Of a DNA stretch of 64,000 nucleotides, positions 30,499 through 41,800 are shown in pieces; the first letter of the stretch is position 1, and every line of letters starts with the position of its first letter. The DNA is from Aurantiochytrium sp. KH105. Its lineage: Eukaryota > Sar > Bigyra > Thraustochytrida > Thraustochytriidae. The position numbers and the translations under genes were made by a program. The stretch is from positions 310,001 through 374,000 of the forward strand of contig BGKB01000047.1 of the NCBI GenBank assembly GCA_003116975.1, read 5' to 3'. Below the pieces are notes generated by a model. The model was not told where the DNA came from and did not search any database. It saw only the letters and a program-made list of their open reading frames with translations.

Positions 30499-33400
30499 AT
30501 GGCGTCGCGCGCGGGCACAGACGTGCTCTCGTGGCCTGCAACCGCACCCACGCACGGGCCAACGTTGGCCTTTGCGACCGTGGTCACCGTCGCCATGCTT
30601 GGTGTCATGGCGGCAGCCCTCCGGGCTGAGCTCGTGCGTCAGCGCGTGCCGCTCGACGAAGTAGCTGCCCGGAAGCGAAAACGCGATGAGGAGCTGCGGA
30701 GAAGAGTCGCGGCCTGTGAGGCATCACGGCGCTCTCTTGATGCGAGTAGGAAAAAGACCACTGGCGATCGAGGGACCAAGAAAAGCGCGCTCGTGCTCGG
30801 GTTTCAGGAGATCTGCAAGGATGACGCAGATCTCGTGGGAGGCAAGGGCGCACATTTGGGCGAGCTAGCCTCGGCAGGGCTTCCCGTTCCAGCAGGATTT
30901 TGCGTGACCTCATCAGCCTTTGCAAGTGCTCATCAAGGCTCACAAGATCATCAAACACGAGTGCGTCAGGCCATCGAAGAGGCGTATAAAGCACTCGAGG
31001 GCGGCAACGCAGTCGTAGCGGTACGATCCAGCGCAACTTGCGAAGATGCAGAGGCTGCTTCTTTTGCGGGTCAGCTGGAATCGTACTTGGGACTGCGAGG
31101 AATGGACCAGATTTGGCCTGCCGTCCTCAAATGCTGGGATTCCCTCACGGCGCAACGTGTCGAGGCATATTCGCGCGCTCTGGGCTCTGCAAGTGGCAAT
31201 GGCACGATTGCCTGTTGCATTGTCATCCAGATCATGGTTGATGCCACGAGCGCAGGCGTGCTTTTTACGGCGAACCCAGTCACGGGAAGTCGCGATGAGG
31301 CCGTCGTTACGTCGAGCTGGGGCCTTGGCGAGGCTGTAGTTGGAGATCTTGTCACTCCCGACTCTTGGATTGTGGACCGAGCGTCGCTCGACGTCAAAAC
31401 GAGCGTCATTTCGACCGAAAAATCTCGCATGCATGTCATTGATCGTTCGAGCTACGCGGGTAGCAAGATTGTTGAGGTGCAGCCAATAGAGCGTCGAGGG
31501 GCGGCGAGTCTGAGCGAGGTGGATGTCCGCGAGCTTGTTCGTCTCGGCAATCGTGTACACGACTTGTACGATTCGCCTCGCGATATTGAATGGGCAATTC
31601 AGGAAACTCTTCAGGCCTCGTCATCTTCGTCACCATCATCATCGTCATCGTCATCCTCCAGTCGACTTTTCCTGTTGCAGGCGCGGCCCGTCACGACTTA
31701 CCTCCAGGGTGATGAAAAGGCCTCACAAGACGACGCACCGTCCATGAATGAATTCGACTCGACTTGCAGGTCGAGCGATTGGATCACTACCTGCAATGCC
31801 CGTGAAATGTTTCCTGGGGCAGGCACGCCCCTAAGTATTAGCACCTTTGGACGCGCGGCTAACTTTGCATTGCAGGCCATGCACTTCTCTTTCGGTGTGC
31901 GAGACAATATTGATGAAAAGGAAGGCGTCGTGGCATGGTTTCATGGTTGCCAGTTCTTAAACATGACCAATACGCTTCGGCGCATGTGCGGAGGCATGGT
32001 AGGAGCCTCTCTCGCCAAAGAGAATGGCGAAATGTCAATCCTCGGGCGCATTAATGCAAAATGCTCAGTCGAGGATATTGTCGCAGTCAATACGCCTCGC
32101 TACGCAAGCCTTGGACGTCAGCTCGTAAACGGCATGCGCTATGTAGCGACAAGTCTTCTCGCTGTTCCTCTGCGTGTGCCGAGGCTTCGAACGAGACTCG
32201 CCGAGGTTCGCGCGCGTCAACTCGGCGCCGACGATGTACACGAGACGAGTCCATTCCGTGACGACCCCGCTGCACTTTGGGCCGCAATTGACAGGGAGAT
32301 GCCCCAGTATCTTGCGCAGTGGGCAGACGGTGTCACCGTTTCTTCCGTGAGCGCCGCTTTTATGCTCGCCGTCATGAAACTTTTGTGTCTTGGAGCGCCA
32401 ACAATGACGGCCTGGAGCACTGAGGCGGTCGCAGAGGTGAGCTGTTTGATTGCGAGCGCAGGCAGTCAAGAGGATGTGGCGGAGAGCTGCGACGCCGTTC
32501 AATCGCTCGATGCAGTGGCCGATTTTCTCGTGAGTGACCCAGAGCTTGCTCGATCTTACATCGAGATGGACCCGCACGACCTGCTTGGACAACTCTGTGC
32601 TTCATGCGATCCATTTGTTCAGCTACTCGAGCGTCATGGCCATCGCTGTATCAAAGAAGCGGAGATGCGCACGCTCGAATGGGCTGAAGATCCATTACCG
32701 CTCGTACGCCAAATCCAAGCCAGCGTGCGAGCGCGACTTCAAGCTTCGTGTGTAGGTGATCCAACAATGATGAAGATGAAGGTTGCCCCTTCGGTGAACG
32801 AAGTCTTGGTGCGAAACAAACATCTCTGGGCACCGCAGCGATGGTTGCTTCGCCGGGCCGCAGCACTAGCGCGCGCTGGCGTCCGGAATCGTGAGCTTGG
32901 CAAATCTCTCTGCGTCGCGTTTCATACAGAGCTCAAACGAGGCTACCGTCGTCTCGGGAAGCAGTTGATGTCACGTGGCCGTCTGCCTGACGCTGATCTT
33001 GTCTTTTTCTTCACGCATGATGAGCTCGGCATTCTCGCACAATCACCTTGTGGAATGGAGGAAGAAATGGCTCGTATGCGATTGCGTGCTATCCAGCGAC
33101 GTCGCCTTCTTCCAGCACAAGAGCGTCTCACCTTTAAGGACTTGCACCAAGGCAAACCCGTGCCAGACGCCGATGCGGCCATTGGCGAGAGAGCTGGAGA
33201 CGAGGGTTCGGATACCGACATCAAGGCTCTCACGGGGACCCCAGTCTGCACGGGTATTGCGCAGGGCCCGGCCAGAGTCGTTCGAACGCTTGCGGAGGCA
33301 CAATCGATGCAGGCTGGTGAGATTCTCATTTGTCCGCAGACTGACGTGGGCTGGACACCGGTACGTTCGATTCTGCAGGGGAGGGGAAAGGGAGTTGCAA

Positions 33401-33651
33401 CAATTAAAGAAGAGAAGTGTATAAGGAATTCTAACCTGCGCCGTGACATGACACAGTTTTTCTCGCTAGCTGCTGGCCTCGTGACAGAGCTTGGGGGTCT
33501 TCTCTCACACGGTGCTGTTGTGGCGCGAGAATATGGACTCCCGTGCATTGTTAATGCACCACATGCAACTCGGACTTTCCAAACCGGCCAGATGCTGCGC
33601 ATGGATGGTGCCAAGGGCACTGTCGAGGTGGTAGATTATGCTGATACTTGA
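30499..33651 (+). CDS. Membrane-anchored PEP synthase/rifampin phosphotransferase-like protein (one intron)
   Basis: Unspliced, the frame encodes 1050 residues; removing an intron at 33361-33456 gives 1018. An N-terminal hydrophobic segment (about 22-44, TLAFATVVTVAMLGVMAAAL) could anchor the protein. An ATP-grasp domain of the PPDK/PEP-synthase N-terminal type follows: LVGGKGAHLGELASAGLPVP, VRSSATCEDA, FAGQLESYL, FTANPVTG, and a RLFLLQARPVT end preceded by a Ser microsatellite. A middle domain and a swivelling His domain with GGLLSHGAVVAREYG follow (His1004 unspliced, 972 spliced). The order ATP-grasp/middle/His is that of PEP synthase and rifampin phosphotransferase, which move phosphate from ATP through the histidine. 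The middle domain is not PPDK-like, so the substrate is unknown. The ATG at 30499 has G at -3. Confidence 0.82.
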   Translation: MASRAGTDVLSWPATAPTHGPTLAFATVVTVAMLGVMAAALRAELVRQRVPLDEVAARKRKRDEELRRRVAACEASRRSLDASRKKTTGDRGTKKSALVLGFQEICKDDADLVGGKGAHLGELASAGLPVPAGFCVTSSAFASAHQGSQDHQTRVRQAIEEAYKALEGGNAVVAVRSSATCEDAEAASFAGQLESYLGLRGMDQIWPAVLKCWDSLTAQRVEAYSRALGSASGNGTIACCIVIQIMVDATSAGVLFTANPVTGSRDEAVVTSSWGLGEAVVGDLVTPDSWIVDRASLDVKTSVISTEKSRMHVIDRSSYAGSKIVEVQPIERRGAASLSEVDVRELVRLGNRVHDLYDSPRDIEWAIQETLQASSSSSPSSSSSSSSSRLFLLQARPVTTYLQGDEKASQDDAPSMNEFDSTCRSSDWITTCNAREMFPGAGTPLSISTFGRAANFALQAMHFSFGVRDNIDEKEGVVAWFHGCQFLNMTNTLRRMCGGMVGASLAKENGEMSILGRINAKCSVEDIVAVNTPRYASLGRQLVNGMRYVATSLLAVPLRVPRLRTRLAEVRARQLGADDVHETSPFRDDPAALWAAIDREMPQYLAQWADGVTVSSVSAAFMLAVMKLLCLGAPTMTAWSTEAVAEVSCLIASAGSQEDVAESCDAVQSLDAVADFLVSDPELARSYIEMDPHDLLGQLCASCDPFVQLLERHGHRCIKEAEMRTLEWAEDPLPLVRQIQASVRARLQASCVGDPTMMKMKVAPSVNEVLVRNKHLWAPQRWLLRRAAALARAGVRNRELGKSLCVAFHTELKRGYRRLGKQLMSRGRLPDADLVFFFTHDELGILAQSPCGMEEEMARMRLRAIQRRRLLPAQERLTFKDLHQGKPVPDADAAIGERAGDEGSDTDIKALTGTPVCTGIAQGPARVVRTLAEAQSMQAGEILICPQTDVGWTPVRSILQGRGKGVATIKEEKCIRNSNLRRDMTQFFSLAAGLVTELGGLLSHGAVVAREYGLPCIVNAPHATRTFQTGQMLRMDGAKGTVEVVDYADT
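33361..33456 (+). other. Predicted 96-nt spliceosomal intron, in-frame and stop-free
   Basis: The donor is GTACGT immediately after the codon for Pro in GWTP. The branch-like CTAAC lies at 33431-33435 and the acceptor ACACAG ends at 33456. Splicing joins GWTP to FFSLAAGLVTE, restoring the family's usual GWTP-x-F-x-LAAGLVTE continuity. The intron is phase 0, a multiple of three, and contains no stop, so the unspliced message also stays open and would insert 32 residues just before the catalytic His segment. Confidence 0.85.
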
Positions 33652-33825
33652 GCCGGGCATTGCTTTCTTCATCCTCCGTAGTCTAATGATGAAAAAAGTA
33701 ATCACACCGCTTACAACCCACCCAATCGTTGCTTCTCAATTTCGAATAGCATACCGCAACCCCCCTCAATCATCTTGAAGCAACAAAAAAAAGGAAATAT
33801 CGTATAGGGCCAGGAGAAAAGTCGT

Positions 33826-34929
33826 TCAAAGGAGGAAGTACATTGGGAGTCGATGGTTGTCCGTGGATGGTACGACTGCAGATTGCGCGCCACCCCGACG
33901 GAGCGCGCGAAGCTTGGTAGCCACCAAGGACTCGTGGTCCTTGCGGAAAGATGCGTTCGCCCCATTCGACTCTGTGGAATGCAAATTTGCATTTGCGAAC
34001 AGCTTGCTCACGGCCACCACAGAGACCTTGGGCCGCTGGGGAAGAGTTTGGCGTTTGTTGCGACTTCCGTCTTGGCCATCGTCTCCTGGCGCACCTCCAA
34101 CGGCTCGCGAGCTGGCCTCGCTGCGCTTCAAATTTCCGCGCGAGCTCTCCGAAGGTCCAAGCATTGGGTTGTTGAGGTCGGAAAAACCAATGGAATTTGT
34201 AGACATGCCCATGATGCCCAGCAAGAAGGATCGACCGCTGCTCGAGAACGAGGTGTTTGCATCTGTACCTTGCGATGACAAAAGGCTTTCCTCTGATGTT
34301 TGCTCGGGCGCTTCGTCGCGCGCGGGAGGTTTATGGAGGCTTGCTCGCGGAGCTGAGCGGATATCATGCTGTGGCTCCTCTTGCTGAGCTGGGATCGCAG
34401 ACGGAGCAGATTGCCGGGCCTGGGCATCAGTGTTGGGTTCTGCCTCATCTTGATGTCGAAAGGGCTGCTGCACGACAAAATTTCCGACTTGACCGCCGCC
34501 TGATGCAATAAGCGTGAGAGCTTCGTTTGGAGACGAGGCGTGAAAAAGAACCCGAGCGTCAACTGCAGTCGAGAGGATGTTTGTATCCCGCATCTTACTT
34601 TCGGTTTGAGAGCCCATGCGGCGCCTTGCTTTCATCTTTGCTGCGGATTCCTTGGCGCTGTCCCACCAGCGTTGCGCTCGCTCTCGGGAAGCACGGGGGG
34701 TTGCGAGTTGCAGCTCAGCCAGGGAGCGTCGCGATAGCGAAGGCGTTCCAAAAAGGTCATCGACGTGCATAAACTCGCCATCGCTAAGAGCGCGCGGGCG
34801 ACCGGTACGTACGGAAAAGTTGCTCAACGCCGAGACTTGCTTAAGCAGAGGCAAATTTCGGACCTCGTTCGCATCCAGCATATGCTCGTCTTCGTCCTGC
34901 TGCTGCGAGCTCAGTTGCTGCTCGTCTTG

Positions 34930-34966
<37 letters not shown>

Positions 34967-35154
34967 AGGTTCTGCGTCTGAAAGAGTTCGTCCTCGTCGA
35001 GGCCAACGAGCGCCGGCACGCCAAGCGCCGTCAAGGAGCTGTGCTCCGCGGCAGGGTCCCAGGTCTCGTGTCCAAAGTCGAGGTCCCCCAGACTCAGCGA
35101 CCTCCCGTGCGCCGCCAGCATCCCGTCTGCGCCCGCCGCGCCGTCCTCGTCCAT
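33826..35154 (-). CDS. Unknown Ser/Gln-rich protein with polyQ tract
   Basis: The 442-residue protein starts at the ATG at 35154. It has a Gln run near residues 60-75 encoded by CAG repeats (plus strand about 34939-34974), an acidic patch, and several basophilic Ser motifs (GRSLSLGDL, RPRALSD, RRSLAEL) that look like phosphorylation sites. The segments RAQRWWDSAKESAAKMKARRR and DARVLFHASSPNEALTLIASG are the most protein-like. No domain is recognised. Codon choice in the C-terminal two thirds supports coding. Its stop lies 174 bp from the convergent PEP-synthase-like gene. Confidence 0.6.
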
Positions 35155-35874
35155 CGTCCCGCCGCGCCCGGCACCTGCACGCGCCGCCCTCGCGCCGCTC
35201 GAGCGGAGCAACGCGCGAGCCCGGGCTGGGCTTTTGATGGTTCGCGCACTTCGCTCGCTCGCCCGCCCGTCTCTGCGGGCGCCCCGCGCGAGTCGGGGCC
35301 GGCGAGGCCGCTGCGCCCGCTGCGCCCAGTCTCCGCCGCCCGCCGCGCCGCCCCCTCCGCCGCCGCGCTCGCGAGGGCGAGGAGCGCGGTCGAGACGCCT
35401 CGGGTTCGGGCTTTGCGCGCTGGGATCGGGCTGCTGCTCCCCGTCTCGATTGGGGAGGCGCTCGCATACTACACGGAGTACAGTGAAAAAGCCGCACGCG
35501 CCTGCATTCTTCACTTGCCGCCGCCATTCTTCGCTTGCTGCGCGCGGCCCCAAGTGAACTACGCGCGGGGCTTTTGTTTTGAGTATGCGAGGAGGGCGGG
35601 TTGATCGGGTGTTGCCTCAGTCCTTTTTTTCCCCGTCGAGGCCGCTCTCGGCTTCAAGCTGCGGACGGGGGAGAAGAAGAAACAAGGTAGTAATACAACA
35701 CGTACGCGCGCGAGGACGTCGAGGAAGACGTTCTAGTATGCAAGCTAAATAGTGCTGCGATCGATCGATCAATCAGACGCCGATTTTCAATACTGAGCAA
35801 GCTGTTGTGGTTGTTGTTGTAGTGTGGAATTTTCGTCGATGTAATACGAACATTTCCTTTCTTAACTATCCAGC
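35155..35874. other. Intergenic region between unknown polyQ gene and POLE
   Basis: This is the upstream region of the minus-strand polyQ gene and the 3' flank of POLE. The first 450 bases are very GC-rich (probable promoter and leader); the rest is AT-richer with GTTGTT and GATC-type short repeats near 35756-35820. No gene is seen. Confidence 0.4.
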
Positions 35875-38800
35875 CTATTTCCCACGACTTGCAGAGGCCG
35901 CGCGAACGTCGGTGATAGCGCTGACAACGGACTCGAGAAGCCATTCGAAGCCATAAAACTTGGCCACATTGTGAAGAGGTCTCAACGCAGTTTCCTGGTC
36001 CTTGGGCGAAATCGTGAGCACCCAGTCACCCGAGCATGTGCACGAAGCGCTGAGTACATCAGCACGAACTTGACCGCACTTAATGCATTCAAAGTCTTGC
36101 AACTCAAACGCTAGGACGAGATCTTCCACACGGCGGATGAGACGATGCTCGATGGACGCCATGTCAAAGGTCTCCGCGCATTCTGTGCAGTGCCATGGCT
36201 GCGTCCCGGCCTCCGGCCCGGCAGCGAGCTGGCCCTGCACGAGTGCGGTGTCTCGGCAAAGATCAAAGTCCACCGCAGCGTTGCAGTGCGAACACACTAC
36301 ATCACGCATGTGAATTGTCAGCGAAGGATTATGAAATTGCGCCTCGGGCGCAAACTCGCGCACATGCAAAAGACGAAGCAGCTGTTTCTTTGCCGTCTGC
36401 ACCTGGTGATGCACCTGGCCTTCAAGTGACAGCACCACGCACAGGGTCTTGACGAACTCCAGCGCCGGATCCTTGTACACGAGATGAGAGCCAGCAAGCT
36501 TTGGGAAACTCTCGGCGCCAAGACCTGACATGGTGATGCGGGGAATAAGCCGTAGCAATTCTGCGACGACTTCGTTCTTGAGAAGCTTGGTCACAAACTC
36601 CTTCTCCTCGACCTCCAGTTCGGCCTCGTTGACACGAAGCAGGGCGAGCTCGTCGAGCTCATTTCTGTTGCTGTCGTCCGCCTTGTCAGCGATACCCCTC
36701 GAAGGGTCCTTGGTCTCCTCGCGTTCAACGTGCATTTCAGCCCGTAGCTTTTCCTTTTGCGCACTCAACCACGATTCGCGGAACTCGACAGGTTTGAGCA
36801 AAAATGCACCCACGTAGAGCTCAAAGTATCTTTGCAGCTCCTCCGGGAGGTATTGGGCTACATCCCACTGCAAAATCAACGTATGCTTGAATGGAGGGCG
36901 CGCAGCCTCAAGCAGAGCTTCCTCGTCGGCATCTCTCGATGCTGCTGCCCCATAGAACGAATCTCCATCGTCATCGACCACGAAATCATCCATGTCTTCG
37001 GCCTCATTCAGCTCTTCCTCTCGTTCAATGATGCGATCTTCCCGCTTGTTACGTCCACGTTTCGGTCTGCGCGAGTCCGTCATCACACGTCGCTTGAGTC
37101 GGGTCAGGTTTCCATCAAACTCCTCATCATCGAGATCAGAGTCCGACGCCGAGTCTTCGTTCTCGACATAGCCGTCGGCGGCAGATACATCGTCGTCATC
37201 GTCGTTTCGAGCTTCTTTGTTCCGGTCCTTCTCCTCCTTGCCGTCCTCGGTCTCGTTCTCGCTCTCCTTGTCAGCCTTCGCGGTCTTGCGTACGACAGGA
37301 GAGACTTCCGCGTCGTCGTCATCTTGATTCTCCTCATCACTCGAGGCGTCCTCCGCGGGATCATCGTTCGCGTTCTTGCGAAGAAGGCGCCGCTTGCGTC
37401 TTGCGGTCGTCGACGAAGATGCTTTGCCTTCCGAAGAAGATGAAACCTTTTGAGTCGAGGTTTCGCGAGGAGCGTCCACCAGACTGCCGTCACGACGCGC
37501 CTGGCGTTCCCTTTCGATCTGCTTGCGCCGCGCTTGTCTTTTCTCGTACGCCTCGAGCTCCTCGTTGTACGTCGGGTTGTCCTGCACGGCACCGAAATTC
37601 GCATCGTCCATAAAGATGAGCGTCTTCCACGTGTCCGCAAGTTCGAGTTCAATATCTTCGAACAATGACTTGGACTGCACCGTGTTGATGACATGCTCCA
37701 CATACGCGGACGCCGAGGCAGCGTCGCGCTTGCCAGTGCAAATAATGATGCGCTGGAAATTGGCCGAAACAATCTTGGCACCCAGACGACGCAACTCCGC
37801 GACAAGTTGCAAAAATACCTTGGACATGAGCTGCTGCACGAAACGCAGGAGCGCAGGATCGTACATGAGACTCTTGGGAGAGCACAGCCAGCGATAAAAG
37901 TTGGTCAGCAGCGCCCAGCAGTAGTCCTCGTTCGTCTGGAGCGCCTCACGAAACATGCGGCGCACGAGCCCTCGTAAAATGTTGAATGCGCCAAGACACT
38001 CCGCAGCGGAACCGAGCACCCCGGTTGCCGCATGCACCTTGGCATGCACCACGGCGCCTTCGGCATCGAGCCGCTGCGTACCACCGTCCGGGGCGAGCGC
38101 CCCCATAGAGTGTTGCTCGAGCGCCAAAGAGCCCTCGGCACACTCAATGTCATGCACTTCGTCGGCGTGCAACATCGTGTTCACTGCCAAATGCTTGAGA
38201 GAGAAAACAGCACAGTACGAGCGATACGTTCCCGGTGAGGCGATTACAGGAAGCTCTTCGACGGCCAGTAGAGCACCATCCGCCGAATCAGACTCCATCC
38301 CACCCAGATCCGGTGTGCACGCTGGAGAGGCCCACGAGACATGCGAGTTGCGTGAAAGATTGCGCATGAACATCACGTCCATCATTGCGACCGCATAGTC
38401 GTCGCCAAGGTGTGCCACCGGGACCTGCGCATAGTGCGCACAGCGCATGCGCTCAAAGAGCCACAGCGAGTGCGCAAAATACTGCCTCACAGCCTCGTCA
38501 AAGAGATACTTTTGCCACTGGAGCGATGGCAGGGCGCGCGTGTCTTCGCGCGCCGTCATCCAAATGCATGGAAAGTGACCCAACTGCATCGATTTAGCCA
38601 ACAATTCTCGCGGGCTGAGGGCGCTATGCACCACAGCCGTCACAGCTCCACTCAGCTCGCGCGCCATCTTCACCAAGTGCTCGTTCACCTTGTGCCACAG
38701 AGCACCCTCAGTCGCAACGGTGGTGACCTCGGCATGCGCCACGCTCGAGCGCAGATTTTCTGCATGCGCTGTGCGTGACTCCTTGCTGCAATCGTCTAAA

Positions 38801-41800
38801 AAGGAACGCATTGCCTTGCGAAGACTCGGTCGCTCCGTACCACTACGCTCGTGACCTTCGATCCAAGCGTGGATCCGCACTTCTTGCGGCGCCAGGCTCA
38901 GCAAGGTGTCGACCTGGTCTGCGGCCTTATCACCACGCATGGCACTCCACGCGATCTTGGCGAGCTCATTTGAGGTTTGCGACACTTGGAAAATGACAAC
39001 AGCGCGTCGCTGTGGCCGTCCCCCGACAAAAAGGAAGAATCGTTGAAGGGTTGCCCCCGATCCGAGCAGATAGGGTGCACCGGCACGAGCAACTTTGCGA
39101 ATCTCAGCCATGGCAAATGGTCGACTGGCAGTGCCATCGCCCGACAGATTGCGTTGGTTCACAGAAATCATGCACCCGAGCTCACTCAAGATGCGCGACT
39201 CGGGCGAGGTTTGCAGCTCATACACGCCAGCCACGTTGGGCTGCTCCAAAATATCTGCCACGGTTTTGGCGTGCTTGCGCATATATTTCTCTGGCGCCTC
39301 GAGCTGGTACAGATGCTCCACAGCGTGCGCGTGGGGTAGCTTCCAGCGCGCTGCGTCGCGAAGCGCCAGCCAGGTGGGCGCCTCCTTCGGGTCGCAAGGT
39401 TCCCGTGAATTGAGAAAAAACTTTCGGTTCACCTTCATGTACATCGACCGGACCTCGTCGTTGTTCTCGGGGAGCACAAAAACGCGAAAGGTACCTGCGG
39501 AGTCCACAGGACGGACCTCGAGCACCTGCAGGTACCCAAAATCGCTAAGTGCCTCGCGACGCTGCACAAAGCCCTGGAGACCATTGCGCAGTGAGAACTT
39601 TGGAGCAGGTCCGCCCGCACCGCTTGAGATAAGCGCCTGCTGCTCCTTTTGCTGCGCCTTGTACAGCTCTTGGCGGCGCCGCCACATGGTTTTGCGCGCC
39701 GCGAGCCAGCCGTCAAAGTCCTGCGGGTCTCCAATCTCCGCATTGGCCTCATCCTCATTTTCATTTTCAATCTCGTCATCGTCGTCGCCCTTGGCATCTT
39801 CATCGAGATCCATGCTGTTCTCACCACTCCGAGCGGATTTGCCCTTGGGCTTAGCCCCCGAACTACTACTACCACCACTACCACCACCCAGCATGTCTTC
39901 AATGTCAGCCACGGCAGGAGCAGACGTCTTGAACGTCGACGACTTGGCCGAGGCTTGGAAGAGAGTGGAAAGCTTGCTCTGCTTGAAGCGCCCGTTCTTT
40001 TCCCGCACGTCCCGTAAAAGCCAAGCTGGATGCTCAATGCGCGGCACCGGATTTGCGACATTCTGAAGCGCCGCTGGAATCGTAATGATCTTTTGCACCG
40101 CCTTGCCGAGACGGTCAATGTAGTAGTCCCAGTCGACGATGGAGCGCACGTCAAAGTCTGTGATTGAGTTGTCGCGCAGCCAACGACGCAAAGCTTGGCG
40201 TTTTGCATCCTCTCCAAGTGAAAAGATGACTGCAGGGATTGCCCGAGCCGTCGTCATCTCGCCCACAGGTTTGCGTGCAATAAGCAGCTTGCAGTTGAGA
40301 CCAGCATCGCGAATCATTTCGGCGCCAAAAATCTCAGAGAGTCTTCGCGCTGTCGTCATTGCAACGGACTTGCGATCGCCGTACTCTTCAACCTTGCGGC
40401 TCATGGAACGGTTCTCGCTAATGAGCTCAATGAGCTCTTCGTCACTCAGGTCCTTGCCGCGAGTAAAGAGCACATCCAGCCAGTAGTTTGCAATCTCTGC
40501 CACAGCAGCGTAACATTCGGGAAGCGAGCCGCCGAGAAGAAACTTCTCAAAGACCTGCGACTGAAAGATCTTGATGATCTTGAGCTCACCGCGCCGCTTC
40601 AATTCGAAGCCCTTGAGCTCGGCGAGCGTGCCATCGTGGTTGAAGACGGCGTAGCGCTTCTTCAACAGTTTGCCCTCTTCTTGAGAGGCCGGAAGCACCA
40701 TGCACCGGTACGGCCCGTCGACCTCAAAGTAGATACTGCACTCACTACGTGTGTCGTACTGCAAGTGCTTGGGATCCACCAGCGACTGGTACTGGTGATT
40801 CGTAAAGTGCGCATGCACGTCGGCGTTGAGCATCACACAGGGGTACGAGATGGGAATTTTGCGACCCGCACCCGTTTTTAGTGCAAAGTTCTCGGGAAAA
40901 CTTGCCGGGAGAATGCACCAAATGCCGTCCGTGTCGAGCTCCAGGGGACGTCCGATTCGCTCCACAAGTTTTCGCGCCTGCTTAATGATGTTACCACCGG
41001 TGTGGGTGACAATACCAGCCATCTCCATCGAGTGCCATCGAGCACCCTTGCGCATCACATAGCCATAGAAGGAGTTGAGAATGCACTTGTGCGCAAGCTG
41101 CAAAGAGTCGTAGAGGAGGACCTTATTTCGCGCCTCATCCAAGGCAAGCGGGTCAGCACTGGCGGATCCAGTTTCCAGACGCTTTTCGACGGTCGACTTT
41201 TCCTTGGCCCATTTCTTGGTAAGACGCTTGTATTCGTAGCGACGATCGCGAAAGGCCTTGATCGTATCGACGTAGAACGAGTTCTCTCGCTGACAAATTG
41301 TCGCCGACTTCTTGGTAATCTCCGTGTCCTTGACGCGTCTGTAGACTGTCTGCGAGTAGGTTTTCACGCGTTGCCGCAGCATTCGATTTCTGTCTCCACG
41401 AGGGAGTTCGTGATATGGTACCCCGTCAACCTGTTCGTATTCGAGCTGCGTCTTGATGGCCTGATACTCGGATCGCTTCGCTGGATAAAACTCACCGCGC
41501 CATACCCAGTCCATGGGCCGCTTACAGGCAGCGTCTGGGCCTGTGTTGAAAGAGCATGATGCGCAGTCCGTCTCGTCGACGATAGCGCTAGGCTGGAGCC
41601 GGTTGGTGAGAATGATGTTAGGGTACATGGCGGCCACATCAAGATGATAAATCGTCGGCGTTTCAAGGCGGACTGGAGTGTCGCGGAGCATTTCCAATGC
41701 CTCTACAATTTCGCTGCGCACAGCCGCGTAATTGACCACTTCGCGGCGCGGTATGCCGGCCTCAATCTCAATTGCAAAGGTCAGGTCACGGTCGATATTG

